Made by a program: the position numbers and the translations under genes. A DNA stretch of 64,000 nt from Capitulum mitella (lineage: Eukaryota; Arthropoda; Thecostraca; Pollicipedomorpha; Pollicipedidae), in NCBI GenBank assembly GCA_030062745.1, contig CP099846.1:22137201-22201200 (forward strand), in the 5' to 3' direction. Positions 48,479 to 60,700 of the stretch are shown here, piece by piece (the first letter of the stretch is position 1; every line of letters begins with the position of its first letter). Below the pieces are notes generated by a model that was not told where the DNA came from, made no database searches, and saw nothing but the letters and a program-made list of their open reading frames with translations.

Positions 48479-50854
48479 CCCGGGCGGGGTCCTGCCTCCT
48501 CACGCGCCGGCCGCGGTACCACAGCCGCTCGGCGGCCTGACGGGCTAACTCCGAGGAGGGAGCAGGTGCCACGTCACCGTTAAGTGGATCAGGGACAGAG
48601 CAGACCGGGAGCAGACCAGCCGCCACAAGGACAGTCTGCCGGCCGCGCTCGAAAAGCGGTCCGCTAACTGGCGCCGAGGAGCACGCGATCCAAGTCGGAG
48701 CACCGCTCGTCGACGTCGGAAAATCGACCTGTCGCTGAGGCCTGTCGTCTGAGAACTGCCGGCCTGACGCGGAAGACTGGTTCCGGTCTTACAGGGAGCT
48801 GCGGGCTGGCCGTTCCGAGCTCTGCCTCGCCAGCCTGGGAACCGCTCGGCGGCCGAGAAAATCGCCCCGTCATCGGCTCCGCGCCGCCCAGTCGGCCAGT
48901 AAGGACAGTTCCGCCGGCGTGAGCGTCCGAAACGCTCGATCGCCGTCGCTCTGAAGCCGTTACACCGGCAGCCACTGGACCGCCGCCGGTCTCCATCGTC
49001 GCCTGGCCGCCGCCCGGACCCGCAGCGTGCCGCGCAGAACGCGCCGAGAGCGACCGATAATCGATGGACCTTCGTCGTCACTCCGTCGAACGCAGCTGCC
49101 GTCGGCGTCGGCCGGGCCGATGTTGAACAGCTAGGCTCGGGACGTCTGGCCTCCGCCGTACGCAGACGGTAAACCAATCGACCGGGACCCAGTTCGGCAG
49201 TAGCGGCCGCCGCTGCCGCCGCCGCCGCCGACACAGGTGTGCGCTGGTGTTCCCACGGTGCCCGGAGGGTAGCGACCCCACTCCGCGGCCGCCGCCGCCG
49301 CCGCCGCGCGGCACCCGACCGGCCGCCGCCGGCTGACAGCGCTGTCACGTGACCGCCGCCGCCGTCGGCCAGCGGGTCACGTGACGCTGTGCGCCGGCAC
49401 GGCCGGCGCCGAACTACAATCAGGTGGCGGTGTGCGCGGTCACGGCGGCTGACATTCAGGCAGCCCGACCGTGCGGCGGCCCAGCGGAACTGCTGTCCCC
49501 CGGCGTCAGCGTCAGCCGATCAACCCCACCCCTCTCCCCTCCTCCGCTAGTTGGCACCGGCTAGCCGTCCATAGCTATCGTTCCCGCCAGATCTCATCGG
49601 AATACATACGGAGGCGGGATCGGTTTCGTTGTTCGAGAGGTGGCGAGGTGACGAGGCGGTTTGGATTCACGAGGGGCCACACCGGCCCACTACCAGAAGA
49701 TTTACGGCCAGAAGTTTTCTCACCATGGTCAACGGGCTCGCAACAACGTTGCAGAACTTTCGTTTTCCCATGGGAGCTGAGATTCGGAGTCGTCATGGAC
49801 GAACGCAGTGCGCCACTGCCACAGCAGCGGGTTTGTATACGGAGCCGGAGCGCAAGAGCCAGCAGTTTGCCAACATCCGAGAGGAGAGAGGAGAAAGGCC
49901 CCGTGCGTGTTGTCTGGGGAATGCAACGTCCCGATCCAGGGGATCGGGAATGGCTTTCACTTGAGACCGATGGTGTGATGTTAACATCCGATTTTGCAAT
50001 CTGAAAATGAGCGATGCATGCATGATATGAACTCGTAAACTCATTCGGCCGTTCACATCGGAACCGAATCGACGTCACCGCCGAACCGGTTGCGGCTTGT
50101 GGATCGATCTTTTGACATGGAACGAAAAACTAGATTTGCGTTTTTCTTGAATGCGTCAAGATATTACGAAACTTATCACGCCACTAAAACTTGTGTTGCC
50201 TGATGCTCGAATCTTAGCTTGGGTGTTTGAACTAAACGTCAGTACCTGAGTGTTTCACTGAGTCCGAAACCCATGCAACTCTCCAAAACTTTCTGCATTG
50301 CTGCAAAGTCTATCTCGCTGATATTTCGTCTAAAACGGCACTCCCGTTTTTCGGCACTGGTGATGTCCAGATTGAGTATCGTTAGAGTGGATTCATGGTG
50401 AAGCTACGCGACTCGAATGCTGGGACCCGTCAGGGCCAATGCGTACCCCTGGTTTATCTGCACACAACAGAGAGCAGAAAACGAAAATTCTCTATTGTGC
50501 AGCGCACTGTGCACGGGACAGGGGCGCGCCTGATCATAATGCAGCGTGCAGTGAGCACGTGGCACCGGCTCAGGACGCTGCAACCTTGGTAGGCAAGCCG
50601 GGATTAAGGCTTTGTCTTGCGGTCACGCCAGGCTCTCTCGGAATTCACGCAGGCGATACCGCCATTCAATGGGCATCGTGAAGCGATGTGTGTAAACAGC
50701 GAGTTCCGTGTACCAGAGCATACCATCATCCTGGGTAGTAAATAACCACGGAAAAGGACGCTAACCGAGGCTCGTCCGTATCCATCTCTGACCGACTGTG
50801 TAAAAAATCCGTTGCCCGAGTCCTTGGGTGGCGGCGGAGCCCTCCGGAACAGTT

Positions 50855-50890
50855 CGTCGTCGTCGTCGGCGGCAGCGGCGGCGGCGGCGG
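50855..50890. repeat. CGT/CGG trinucleotide run
   Basis: cgtcgtcgtcggcggcagcg followed by a CGG run. Confidence 0.8.
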
Positions 50891-53260
50891 CGACTGGCGG
50901 GCGCCGGCGCGTCTGCTCCGGGCCAATGAGCCGCGTCTGGAGCGGCGCCGCCAGCCGGAGGCCGGTCTGGGACACCGTCGGCCGCGCCCGTCACGCTGGA
51001 GCGGGGACGGCGCCGGGCCGGTGACGTAACACCAGCCGCCGGCGCGGCGGGGCCGGGCCGCCCCGCTCCCCGTCCCGGTCCGGCCGCCGGCGGTCGGGTC
51101 CAGAGCCGGCCGGCCGGACCACTGGCCGATCCAGAGGCTGACAGCCGCACGGCGGGTCTGTGTTTGGAGTCTGGAGGAGAGGTGGATCCAGGGCCTGCAG
51201 GCTCGTGAGCTGGCTCAAAAATTTCCCCGAGTAGTCAAAAATTCTTATTCCCTCTAGGCTTCCACGTTTATGTTTTGATTAATTCGTTCACCGTTTTTCG
51301 TAAGGGTCCAAGTGTTCATATAGACGGACAAGACAGTTAATACTATTCCACCTCTCTGGTGCATTCTGGGTGGTTTATTTCAAGCACGAACAAACGAATG
51401 ATTGGTAAGGAACCATCTCGTTTGGCACAACTGAATCAAGTGAAACGCGTCGCATGGCAGTTTCACATAACATAAGGCGTCCATTTATATACTTCATACC
51501 CACGCTGTCAAAATCACGTTTATTGAATAGTTCATACCCCCAGCTTTCGTCCCAACCGAGATTTTCCGCCCTCTGCTGATGAACGCCACGCTGGCCTCAG
51601 TGCTCAGGACCCGTTCTCGAGGGCGGATTCTGCTTTCCACCTGTTTCATTGTCCGCAGTTTTTCTACAGCAACGCATCACCGTCACCGCCTCATTAACCA
51701 AATACGACGCAGGTCATTTCAAGGTCTCCGGCGCGGCGCCAAACGGGGCACGTCCGCGCCGCCATGATGGCCTCCAGCCCCCTCCCCTCCAGCCAGGTCT
51801 GGTGTCGCGCGTGGCTGTCCTGTATGGCATCTCGGGCGCATGTCTGCCCATGCACGCACGCTGTCGCGCGGGCCCGCTTTCCTAGCAGGCCTGTGCAGGA
51901 CACCAGACGGCGATGCCCTAAGCGTAGTTTCGACGGACACTGGATATCGGCCGCGCAGAGCAGGTTTTCAAACGACTACGTCCTGCTTTCGGCACAGTTC
52001 TCGGAAACCCGACCAGTGTGCCGGCAGGAAGAAGAGAGTTCTGTGCGTGCGCTCTGCAGACGCTCTCCGCGTTAACTGTTTGAAGTCGACTGGTTTCGCC
52101 ATAGCGTAACAGCTAGTATTACACTGGGTGCGTCCTGGCGCGATTATGCTATCCTCCCCCCTCACGACGAGGAAATTTCTCGGTAATGCGCGTTCTCCGT
52201 GTTCACGAGAACTTAATATTCCTGCCGCGGTCTGCCAGTGAACGTCTCCCCGACAGCCCTCGTCCAGCGGCACATAACCTCGGCTCTGTCGAATGTCGCA
52301 GTCATCGCTGCAATGCAGAATGCATCAGGAAACCGCTGCAGATGAGCGCCTGTCCAAGCCGCCCATTCAACAGCGAGGATAAGCATCAGAAACACCGGCC
52401 TAGCGTGCTCATGGCCGACTCTGAAGCCCTGCAGCAGGCTGCAGGCTGGGCGACGGCGGCGGCGGCGAGCGATGACCGTCAAGTGTCCCCGTGAGCTGTA
52501 TCGATCCGGACCTGGTCAGACCCCCTGTATGACGACGAGCCGCGGTTCGCCGCAACCGCTGAGTCCAGTCGCAGTCTCCTCAAACGTGCTCAAAGAGTCC
52601 GCCTCAGAGCCTCTGGACTGTGACCAGAGTATTTCCATCGAGAAAGTGGAGTAGACGGCGTGGCACAGTCCGTCTATACTGAAACCGGCTTACGTTTGTG
52701 GTTAACTGGGACATGTGTTTTCCGGAAACTTCGCGTATTTCCTTGAGAAAGCAAATTCTGATGGTGCCCAACAGGTAATGCTCCCTGGCCGGAGCCCAAA
52801 ATCTCGAAAAAGGTTGCTGCGTACGCCACATTAAAGCGGACAATGCATCAACTGTCCAGTGGTGGCCGACGGTCCGCATCTGAACTCTCCCACCGTCCGA
52901 ACATCCTCTCGGAGGTCTTCTCTCAAAGGCCGGACGCGGTGCCGTGCTGGTCGTCCGTTCGCCCCGCACAGCCCGGCCCTCCCGGCCCGACAGTCCGTTC
53001 TCACGGCGCGCCTGTCGGCCGTGTCGACGTCATTATGCGGCCGGCGGCGTCCGTGCGAGCCACCTGGCACCAGGCGCCCAGCCCCCCGCGGTCAGACGCG
53101 CTCGGCCGGCGCCGGCTAACGGGTCACGGACGGACCAAATCGCCAAACACGCCCGAAACGGCCACCGCCGCGCCGGGTCAGCGAATCGGGGTCAGCCGGC
53201 GACGGCAGCGGCCGGCGCCGCGAGATCGACTGTCGCAGACAGGTATGGCCCGCCCTCAAC

Positions 53261-53735
53261 GCCGTCATAGTCTGCCGATACACTGCCGTCAGTCTCCTGA
53301 CACACCACACCCACACCGCCGCCACAGTCTGCCGATACACCGCCGTCAATCTCCTGGCACACCACACCCTCACCGCCGCCACAGTCTGCCGATACACCGC
53401 CGTCACCCTCCTGACACACCACACCCACACCGCCGCCACAGTCTGCCGATACACCGCCGTCAGTCTCCTGACACACCACACCCACACCGCCGCCACAGTC
53501 TGCCGATACACCGCCTTCAGTCTCCTGACACACGCCACACACACCACACCACCGTCACAGTCTGCCGACGAACCACAACGCCGTCACTCTCCCGACACAC
53601 CACACCCACACCGCCGTCAGTCTTCTGGCACATCACACCACACCGTCCGTCGGTCTCTGGACACACCACATCACATCTCCGTCCGCCTCCCGGAACATCC
53701 ATACCGTCATCAATCTGCCTGTGCATCTTCGGCTA
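53261..53735. repeat. 57-bp minisatellite, then degenerate units
   Basis: Four to five close 57-bp units run to about 53530. They share gtctcctgacacaccacacc and ccacagtctgccgatacac, then decay to 53735. As 57 is a multiple of three, both strands stay open through it; no protein is inferred. Confidence 0.88.
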
Positions 53736-53999
53736 TCAGCTCGGCTCCACCGTGACCTATCGAGAGACCATAGCGGCGCGACAGGGCCTATTTCAAGCAG
53801 ATTGCAACCCTTTTCCCCATCAAGAGGACCTCTCCTTTTCTAACGCAACGCCTTCCGTATTTCCAAGATGCCGTCGTTATCATAAAAGCAATGCCGTCTG
53901 TCAATGAAGTGGCCTGCCAGGCGCTGTCCGTCTCTGTCGTGCACTGTCCATAAACCCTCACGCTGCGGTCTCTCGAGGCCACTGCCACTCCCCCCGGGA

Positions 54000-54420
54000 G
54001 CCCGCCCTTCCACACATCATTTGAATTTCCGCCGCTGGCCCGCTGACCCGGCCACGGCACGGCCCTGCCGGCCTGGAAGACGCCTGCCTCAGACGGCGGC
54101 TCTGCTCCGTTGAGAACCAGTCCAGTGAGCGTGAGCGCGCGCCGCGTGCCACCTCGCAGTCCACGGCGAGCGTCGCGCGCGTAGCCGGCGGCGACGAGTA
54201 GCGTACTCGGCCGCGGCCGCCGCCGCCGCCGGGCGTAATCAGCGCTTCCGCTGCCGCGTGCGTCCACGAGGCGGTCATGCAGTTCTTGGAACGTCGCCGC
54301 CGGACGGGCGCCGCCGCCTCCTCTCAACGCGTAAGCCGCAGGCTCACGCACTGCGCCGGCCGCTGGCGAGAGGTCCCCACCCCGGCCGGCCGAGATTTCT
54401 CCCGGACGCGGAAGCTGCTT
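54000..54420. other. GC island downstream of a candidate first exon
   Basis: This GC-rich stretch would be the first intron of the minus-strand candidate at 54423-54542. No further exon was identified. Confidence 0.4.
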
Positions 54421-54422
54421 AC

Positions 54423-54542
54423 CTTAACTCTTTTGAAGTAGCTCTCCTTCTGTGGGTCTTCGACCGCGTCCGCGTCGGGTTGCTTCTCCTTCCTCGCGAA
54501 GCTTTTCATCACGCTGTTGAATCGATCCTGGATGCCGTTCAT
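54423..54542 (-). CDS. likely first coding exon of an unidentified gene
   Basis: ATG in a good context (gccaaaATGAAC) opens exactly 40 codons, MNGIQDRFNSVMKSF through QKESYFKRVK, ending at a strong donor GTTAAG|gtaagc in phase 0. The peptide is charged and helix-prone. I do not recognise the family. The gene would run leftward, divergent from the SPIDR-like gene, but following exons were not found. Confidence 0.5.
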
Positions 54543-54739
54543 TTTGGCACTGAGACGCTTGCACCGGGCAGCGCGTCTCACCAGCCCTCACCGCACCACC
54601 GACCGTTCTCTCACTGCCTCGGCAGCGGCGCTCTGCCGCGCTGCTCCGGCTCAACAGGTAACCAATGACGTCACAACTCCCAGGTGCCCAGGTGCTGAGG
54701 CTTTGTCAACCGCAGCGACATCTGTTTTGTGAAATTGGA

Positions 54740-55500
54740 AACCAAGCTTTATAATCAAAGCGCTTGGCATGAAAAGTGAAGGGAAGTCAAAGTGTTACCA
54801 TAAAACAGAAATATGGCAGTAATCACGAAAACCAAAATCACCGCGCTTTCTTCAAAGTCACTGCGCTCTGCTTGCTGTTTGGGTGACGGGTGTGATCCAC
54901 ATACGATCCTGGCTGAAAATGTCTTGATTTTGGCGAAAACAAGAGCATTGTTTGGGTATGGGTACGGGTTTACATAGTCTTGGGTATGGATATGGGTGTA
55001 GTGGATGTGCCAGTCTGTGGTATGGTCATGGGTAATTGTCTCCTGTCTTACCATAAAAGAGATCTTTTTTTATTTTTGTTTTGAGGCCATGCTTTTCGAT
55101 GACCACAATTGGTCCTCAATACAGCCACATAAGAAAGCTTTTCCAGGTTAGCAGTTATAAACAAGTTTAACAAGTTTCCAAGTTAACAAGTGGGGCTTAT
55201 CCATGCTAATGCATATTGCAGCAGCCAGGAGGTTTAGTTTGTACAAAGGTTGGGAAAGTTGTTTTTGGTGTTGAAGAACACCAAAAGACATGTGCTCCAA
55301 AAACATTTAATACTCCAAAAGTTTGGTCTTGTGCCTCCATCAGAAAGCTGCATTATAATCATGTTGACAAATTTCTAACTCCACAAGCTTCAAACAGAAC
55401 TGTCTCCAATGGGTAAAAGCAGGTATGGTGTGAAAGAAAACCAACACACAACAACGCGCGCAAAAGGAAGCGTTTTTAAAAAACAACAACATAACACGGA
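54740..55500. other. AT-rich spacer, CpG-poor
   Basis: It includes a degenerate gggtatgg-type run at 54.95-55.03 kb and one copy of a dispersed repeat at about 55279-55321. A small cluster of CpGs sits at 55.45-55.50 kb; none is seen between about 55.10 and 55.45 kb. Confidence 0.5.
55279..55321. repeat. dispersed repeat copy 1 (tactccaaaa family)
   Basis: It carries tgtgctccaaaaacatttaa followed by tactccaaaa. Related copies lie at 59603-59650 and 59950-59990 inside the SPIDR-like gene. Confidence 0.5.
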
Positions 55501-56783
55501 GCTCATTTTTTTTTTTTTTTTTTTTTTTTTTCCTTTTTAAAGGATTACCTGATGTCACAGCTGACTTACACCAAGAATGCCAAGTTAAATCTCAAATACT
55601 CTGCAAAATTTTGTGCTCTAAGAACAAAGTTATTATCAAGAGCAAAAGCCAAATTACCAACCCTGGTTTGTACCTTATGTGGCTGTTTTATCAGGCCAAA
55701 ATTGTCTGCCCATTTTTGTATTTCACAATATGTCTTGCTAGGCCATTAATGAGCTCAGACATTGGGGCATTCAAAGCTAGGGGAAATTGAAGGCATAAGT
55801 TTTTTGAACATTAGTACATGTAATGAGAATTACTGCTGAGTAATGACAGTTTGGAAGGGAAAGCATCTCCCACATTACCCCTTGGCAACAGCCATGCATA
55901 GCTGGTATTTTGGTGTGTTATTGGTCAATGCTAAATCTAGGAGATTTGCTATGTAGTGCTGGTTCCTTAATGGTTTGCAGAAATTGGAATCCAATAGATC
56001 AGCCAGATCATTAATCCAAATGTTAAATGGGCTAGACTGTCATCTTTTGCAACATTGTCCACCACTGGCCAAAAGGCTGTTGGAGTAGAGCCAGTGCCAT
56101 GTGGTCCTGCCTTCTGGTACCCCATGACAGTTATTTAATCCTACACAGCATAGCTAATGGAAAAATGTTGTGGATTACAGAAAATGTTTTGCATGGAGGC
56201 CAATGAAAATGTTTGTTGGTTAAGACCCTGCAATGGCCATAGCAGAAGTGATGTATGTAGAACAAAACCTGTTTCTACCTCCTGATACATGATCCTGATT
56301 CCAGCCACCAGAGTGTATTTCAGGTGTAGTGTGATGACATGTGATGTGCTCATGGTCATGTCAGTACCATGTTTTTTTTATTTTAATAAATGGAATAAAC
56401 TTATTGTTAACATGTTTTGTATATGTACAGTCATGTAACACAGAGTTGTAGATTTGTCAGCATAGAAGAATAATGCAGTATATGATTTCTATGTATTATG
56501 GTACCATATCATATAATATGCATAACTGTGTATGTAATATAATTTATGTACCATTATGATGTTTGAGAAGCCTCCACATTTTGTCACTATCTACCTGGAA
56601 TCTGACATGCCTGCATAGTCACCTGGAATTCTGACATTGCTGTTGCATGTGATCAAAAATAGATAATGACACCTGCCCAGAAAGAAATTATGGCTCAGAA
56701 GTAAGATTAGTTTGGGTCTGCTAGTCTTCATGAAATGAAATTTATGAAACATTATTCCCATTAAATTCATTTTTGCCTTTCAG
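55500..56783. other. CpG-free AT-rich block
   Basis: Reading through all of it I find no CG dinucleotide, while TG and CA are common. The first CG after it is at 56787, inside the exon. A plus-strand frame at 55552-55749 contains a CTLCGCFIRPKLSAHFC segment but has no other support. The block ends with tttttgcctttcag, the acceptor of the first recognised SPIDR-like exon. Confidence 0.8.
55507..55532. repeat. poly(T) tract
   Basis: About 26 consecutive T. It may be the poly(A) end of a minus-strand retroelement; the CpG-free block begins just here. No target-site duplication was established. Confidence 0.9.
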
Positions 56784-57774
56784 TTCCGATGCTCCGCCGA
56801 AGAGGTGGCCCTTTCCATGAGGTGGACTCGGACCTGCTGAGTGCCGCCGCCTCCGATGATGAGGATCCCTCCGATAGGATCTCGTGGTCGGAGACCCAGT
56901 CGTCGCCGTCGCTGAGCGGCGGCGCCGCTCCGGGCGATGGCCCGGCCGCCGTGGAAGGCGCCGCCCCGCCGGCCGCGGGGGACCGCGCACCGCTCTCGCG
57001 GTCCGTCGACAGCTGTCCCGAGGCCGGCGACGCGGCCGCCTCGCCCGTGCTGGGCGTGACGCTTGCGGCCGCGGGCGGTCCGGAAGACCACGGCGCCGGC
57101 CGACGCGCCGCTCCTCCCGGACAGCCAGCCGTCGCCGGTGCTGCGCCGCGGCCGCCGGGGGGCGCCGCTGCCGTCCGCGGCCGGCCCCCGGTCCGGGCGG
57201 CGTGTCGGGGCAGGGAGCCGCGGCCGGCCTCAGTCCGCCGGCGGTTACGGCTCGCTCCGCTCCCCCGTGCTGGGGCCTGCGCGGCGCCGGAGGGCGGCCG
57301 ACCGGGCCGACCCGGCGCCGCCGCCGCCCGCTGGCGGCCGGGTCTCGCCCGTGCTCGGCGCGTCTCCCGTCATAGAGCGGCGGTGGTGCGGCCGGCGGCG
57401 GCGCGGCGCCGCGGCGGACCGGCCTCCGGCCAGCGGTGGACAGCAGCCGGCCGCGGCCCGCCCGGCGGCGGCAGGCGCCCGGCCCGGGGCCGAGGGCGGG
57501 GCCGGTGCGGCGGCTGTTCCCGCTGCCGGAGCCGGTCTGCGGCCAGGGCACGCCGCTGGCCGGCCTCAGCGCGTCCGGGGCGGCAGCCGATGCCGGCCGG
57601 CTGCCGCCGTATGAGCCGACCGGACCGGCCAAGCGCCGGCGCGCCCAACCCGACCTGTGCGAGGACCTGCGGCGGCGGCCCGAGCAGGAGAGCGTGCCGA
57701 CCGTGTCCAGCCAGGAGCGGCGCCGCTGGCTGCGGCACGTCACCGGCGCGCACGACGAGCCGCCGCAGCCGACG
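56784..57774 (+). CDS. SPIDR: SPIDR-like exon 1 of those visible (N-terminal region), frame changes inside
   Basis: The acceptor is ttgcctttcag and the donor CCGACG|gtgcgt. ATG 56789 opens an acidic start (FHEVDSDLLSAAASDDEDPS). An SPVL motif recurs at 57041 in one frame and at 57132, 57261 and 57345 in the next; the end (AKRRRAQPDLCEDLRRRPEQ to HDEPPQPT) is in the third frame and joins exon 2 in phase. Two indels, sequence errors or unseen micro-introns are needed. Extremely GC- and CpG-rich. A preceding exon is likely because an acceptor directly precedes the ATG. Confidence 0.6.
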
Positions 57775-60700
57775 GTGCGTGGAAGGGCGGTCATAGTCGG
57801 GCAGCTATTAGTAGGGATGTCTGGATTGATTTTTCACGTGCCTTCTTGAACAGGCACTTTGTATCCTGCGCATGAACATACGGAGAAGAGAATTACGCCT
57901 TAACACGGCTACAGGCGTGCAATATATGCTAAATACTGTTATATATAGGATATGGTGTGTGTTCCGACTTGTAGGTGTACGGTTTGATCTCCGGGCCGAT
58001 TCAGTGATTCGGGATGTCTGTGACATTGGCGACGCCAGCGGCCGCCCTTCAGCTCGGATCCTGTTGTCAGGTGGGGGAGCAGCGTGCCTCCGATTGGCTG
58101 CGACAGATCCGGCGCACCGAGGTCACGCCGGAGAAGACGGCCGCCGAGCCGGAGGTGCCGCCCTCCGCCAGGAAGGCGCAGCCCAAGCGGTCAGTGGTGG
58201 GCGGCGCCACGCCGTCGGTGGACCGACCCGCTGGCAGGGACGGTACTGGCTCTTGCGACACGACCTAGAACTAAAGCTTGTGGAACAGTGCTATGGATCC
58301 AGTCGCCCTTGGCGTGTGCCGCTCTCGGTTTTGTGAACGTTGAACCGCAGGCGACCCCGTGGTCTCCTGTCGGCTGCCCTGATGGCCACATGGCGGGTCG
58401 TCCTGAGCCACCACCTTCGGTCGTCGTGAGCTGCCACTGTCGGTCATCCACAGCCACCACTGTCGGTCTTTCCGACTGCTGCCACTGTCGGTCGCCCTGA
58501 GCCGCTACTGTCGGTCGTCCCGAGCCGCCACTGTCGGTCGTCCTGAGCCGCCACTGTCGGTCGTCCTGAGCCGCCGCCGTCGGCCGTCCTGAGCCGCCAC
58601 TGTCGGTCGTCCCGAGCCGCCACCGTCGGTCGCCCTGAACCGCCAGTTAATTGTTTTGAGTTAATCTGCCGACCGTCGTATGTCCCCACTGTCGGCCATC
58701 CTCTTAAATCACCGTCTGAGTCTGAGTTCTGAGCTCTGTCGACCACCGTGCGTGCCGCTGTCAGCTGTCGTGTGCTGTAAATGTCGGCCGCCGACAGGCG
58801 CGGTCTGGTGCAGAAGCTGCGCCGTCTGCTGAAGCGAAGGGAGGCCTTCGCCCGCATGAGCCGACACACGAGCGGCCCCGGCGCGGACGAGGTAACTGTC
58901 CGGGATCTGCCGCCGCTCCTCCGCGTGTCCCGGAGACGGCGGCGGCGGCGGCCAACCCAGCGTAGCTCTATCCCAGGCTTTCTGCCGGCTGTAAACAGCA
59001 AGCAGTGAGTCCCGGGCTGTTGAAGTTGACGTAAATGCTGCGTACTAGGTACGGAGCGACAGGCGGCGCTGGTGGTCGTCTGGAGGTCATTTCTGCCGAC
59101 GGTGGCCTGTTCTGGTGTAGCTCGTTCGTCGCTTGTGTAACCAGTCCGCGCCGATGACAGGCTGGCCTGCTTGCAGGCGACGCTCTGTGTCTGTGCCGAG
59201 CGCTGTGAACAGCAGGCCGGCGCTCTGATGGTGCTGGGACGGACGGCCAACCTCGGCCCCGTGCAGGTGGTGCTGTCGAGTGGCTCGACCCACACCGCCG
59301 CTTCCCCCGGCGACAGCCTGCTGCTGTACCCGCCCTGGTCAGTCTCTTGCTGTTCTTGTCCTGGTCGGTTTCCTGCTGTACCCGTCTGGGTCATTGCAGT
59401 GTCTGCCTTGGTCAGTCTGTTGTACCTCCCCTGGTCGGTCTGCCGTACCTCCTATGCTCAGTCTGGTGTACCTGCCCTGGTCAGTCTGCTGTACCTCCCC
59501 TGGTCAGTTTGCTGTGTCTCCCCTCGGGCGCGCCCTCGTCATGCTGCGGTTCTTACTATCGTGAGCATTGTTGGAAAAACTGTCGTTTTCTGATGTCAAG
59601 GAGCACCAAAAAATGTATACTCCAAGAAAAATTTTGTACTCCAAATGATCATTTGTCCCCTACCCCCCAAAGACATGGGTATTCCCACTGAACCAGAGTC
59701 TGAAGTTGTCTAGCGTCCCCTTTCCCCCTTCAAGTTGATGGTTTATCGTCCATTCTTAGCTGCTGAAGTACACTCCGAACTCACGGTCAGCCGCCTCCCC
59801 TCCCCCCCGGTCAACGACTCCGGAGACCTACCATGTAGACCCAGGAAACTGGTTTGCCTCTCAAAGGAGCCACTGGATCCGTCCCTGCTGGCCACATATG
59901 CTTGCAAAGCACCTAGTTAGTCCATGTTTCTCATATAAACACATGACATTTTATACTCCAAAAGAGAATTTGTGCTCCGACACCAGCAAGAAAAACCAGG
60001 TTTCCAAAACTGATCGTGAGTCTTCTGTACCTGTCCTGACAGTCTTCTGTACCTGCCTTGGACAGCCTGCGGCCCTGGTCTGCTGCCCTACCTACCGTGG
60101 CCAGTCTGCCAGCGTGCCCGCCTGGCCCAGGTCGGCTGTGCTGACAGAAGCCTCTGTGTTCGAGCAGGCAGCGGCTGCAGGTGGAGCGCGGGCCGCCGGT
60201 GCTGCTCCCTGTAGGAGGAGTCTGCGTTCAGCCAGGACCGGCCCCCGACCCCGTCCCGGCCCGAGTGGTGCTCTTCACCTGCCCCTGCCCGCCAGGTCTG
60301 TGGAACTGTCGATAGGCGGGCGTCTTTTGGATTGGGTAGCCAAAACGGGATGTACATGTGGTAGGTGTGCTTTATTTTTTGTGCAGTTATTATGTGTGTA
60401 CAGTCCATGGCGCGAAGGACATTGCCCTGCGTTTAAGTTACTGCGTCACTTCATGTGATGAGAAGAGTACTGTTGCGATTCCCGACTGAAGAATTGCACG
60501 GCCACCCTCAGACGCTCCGCTGCCTCGAGTGTGTCTGAGACCCCTGCCGCAAATGGATCCGAAGCCGGAGGCTTCTACCCAGAGCCATCTAACGACCGTC
60601 CGTGAAGCCTCGTTTCCGGGGTGTCCGCCGGATGGCAGCACGGTGCTGGCAGCTCTCGGCTGCGGTGGCGACGTGGTCAGACCCGTGGAGGCGACTGTGC

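Larger units (their letters stand above)
47590..53260. other. no supported gene; GC islands
   Basis: GC-rich islands lie at about 48.48-49.45, 50.82-51.14 and 52.93-53.23 kb with AT-richer DNA between. Open frames here (48545-49348 minus, 49471-50004 plus, 52843-53907 plus) overlap open frames on the other strand and show no domain. Confidence 0.4.

Noticed and set aside
48545-49348. 267-codon minus-strand open frame
   Set aside because: GC-island composition explains it; alanine and arginine runs, no domain and no splice support.
49471-50078. Overlapping open frames of 177 (plus) and 167 (minus) codons
   Set aside because: The two contradict each other and neither shows a known motif.
52843-53907. 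354-codon plus-strand open frame
   Set aside because: Held open by the 57-bp repeat, whose unit is a multiple of three; the opposite strand is open too.
58444-59394. 316-codon minus-strand open frame
   Set aside because: It crosses plus-strand exons 3 and 4 of the SPIDR-like gene and is largely translation of the 23-bp array.
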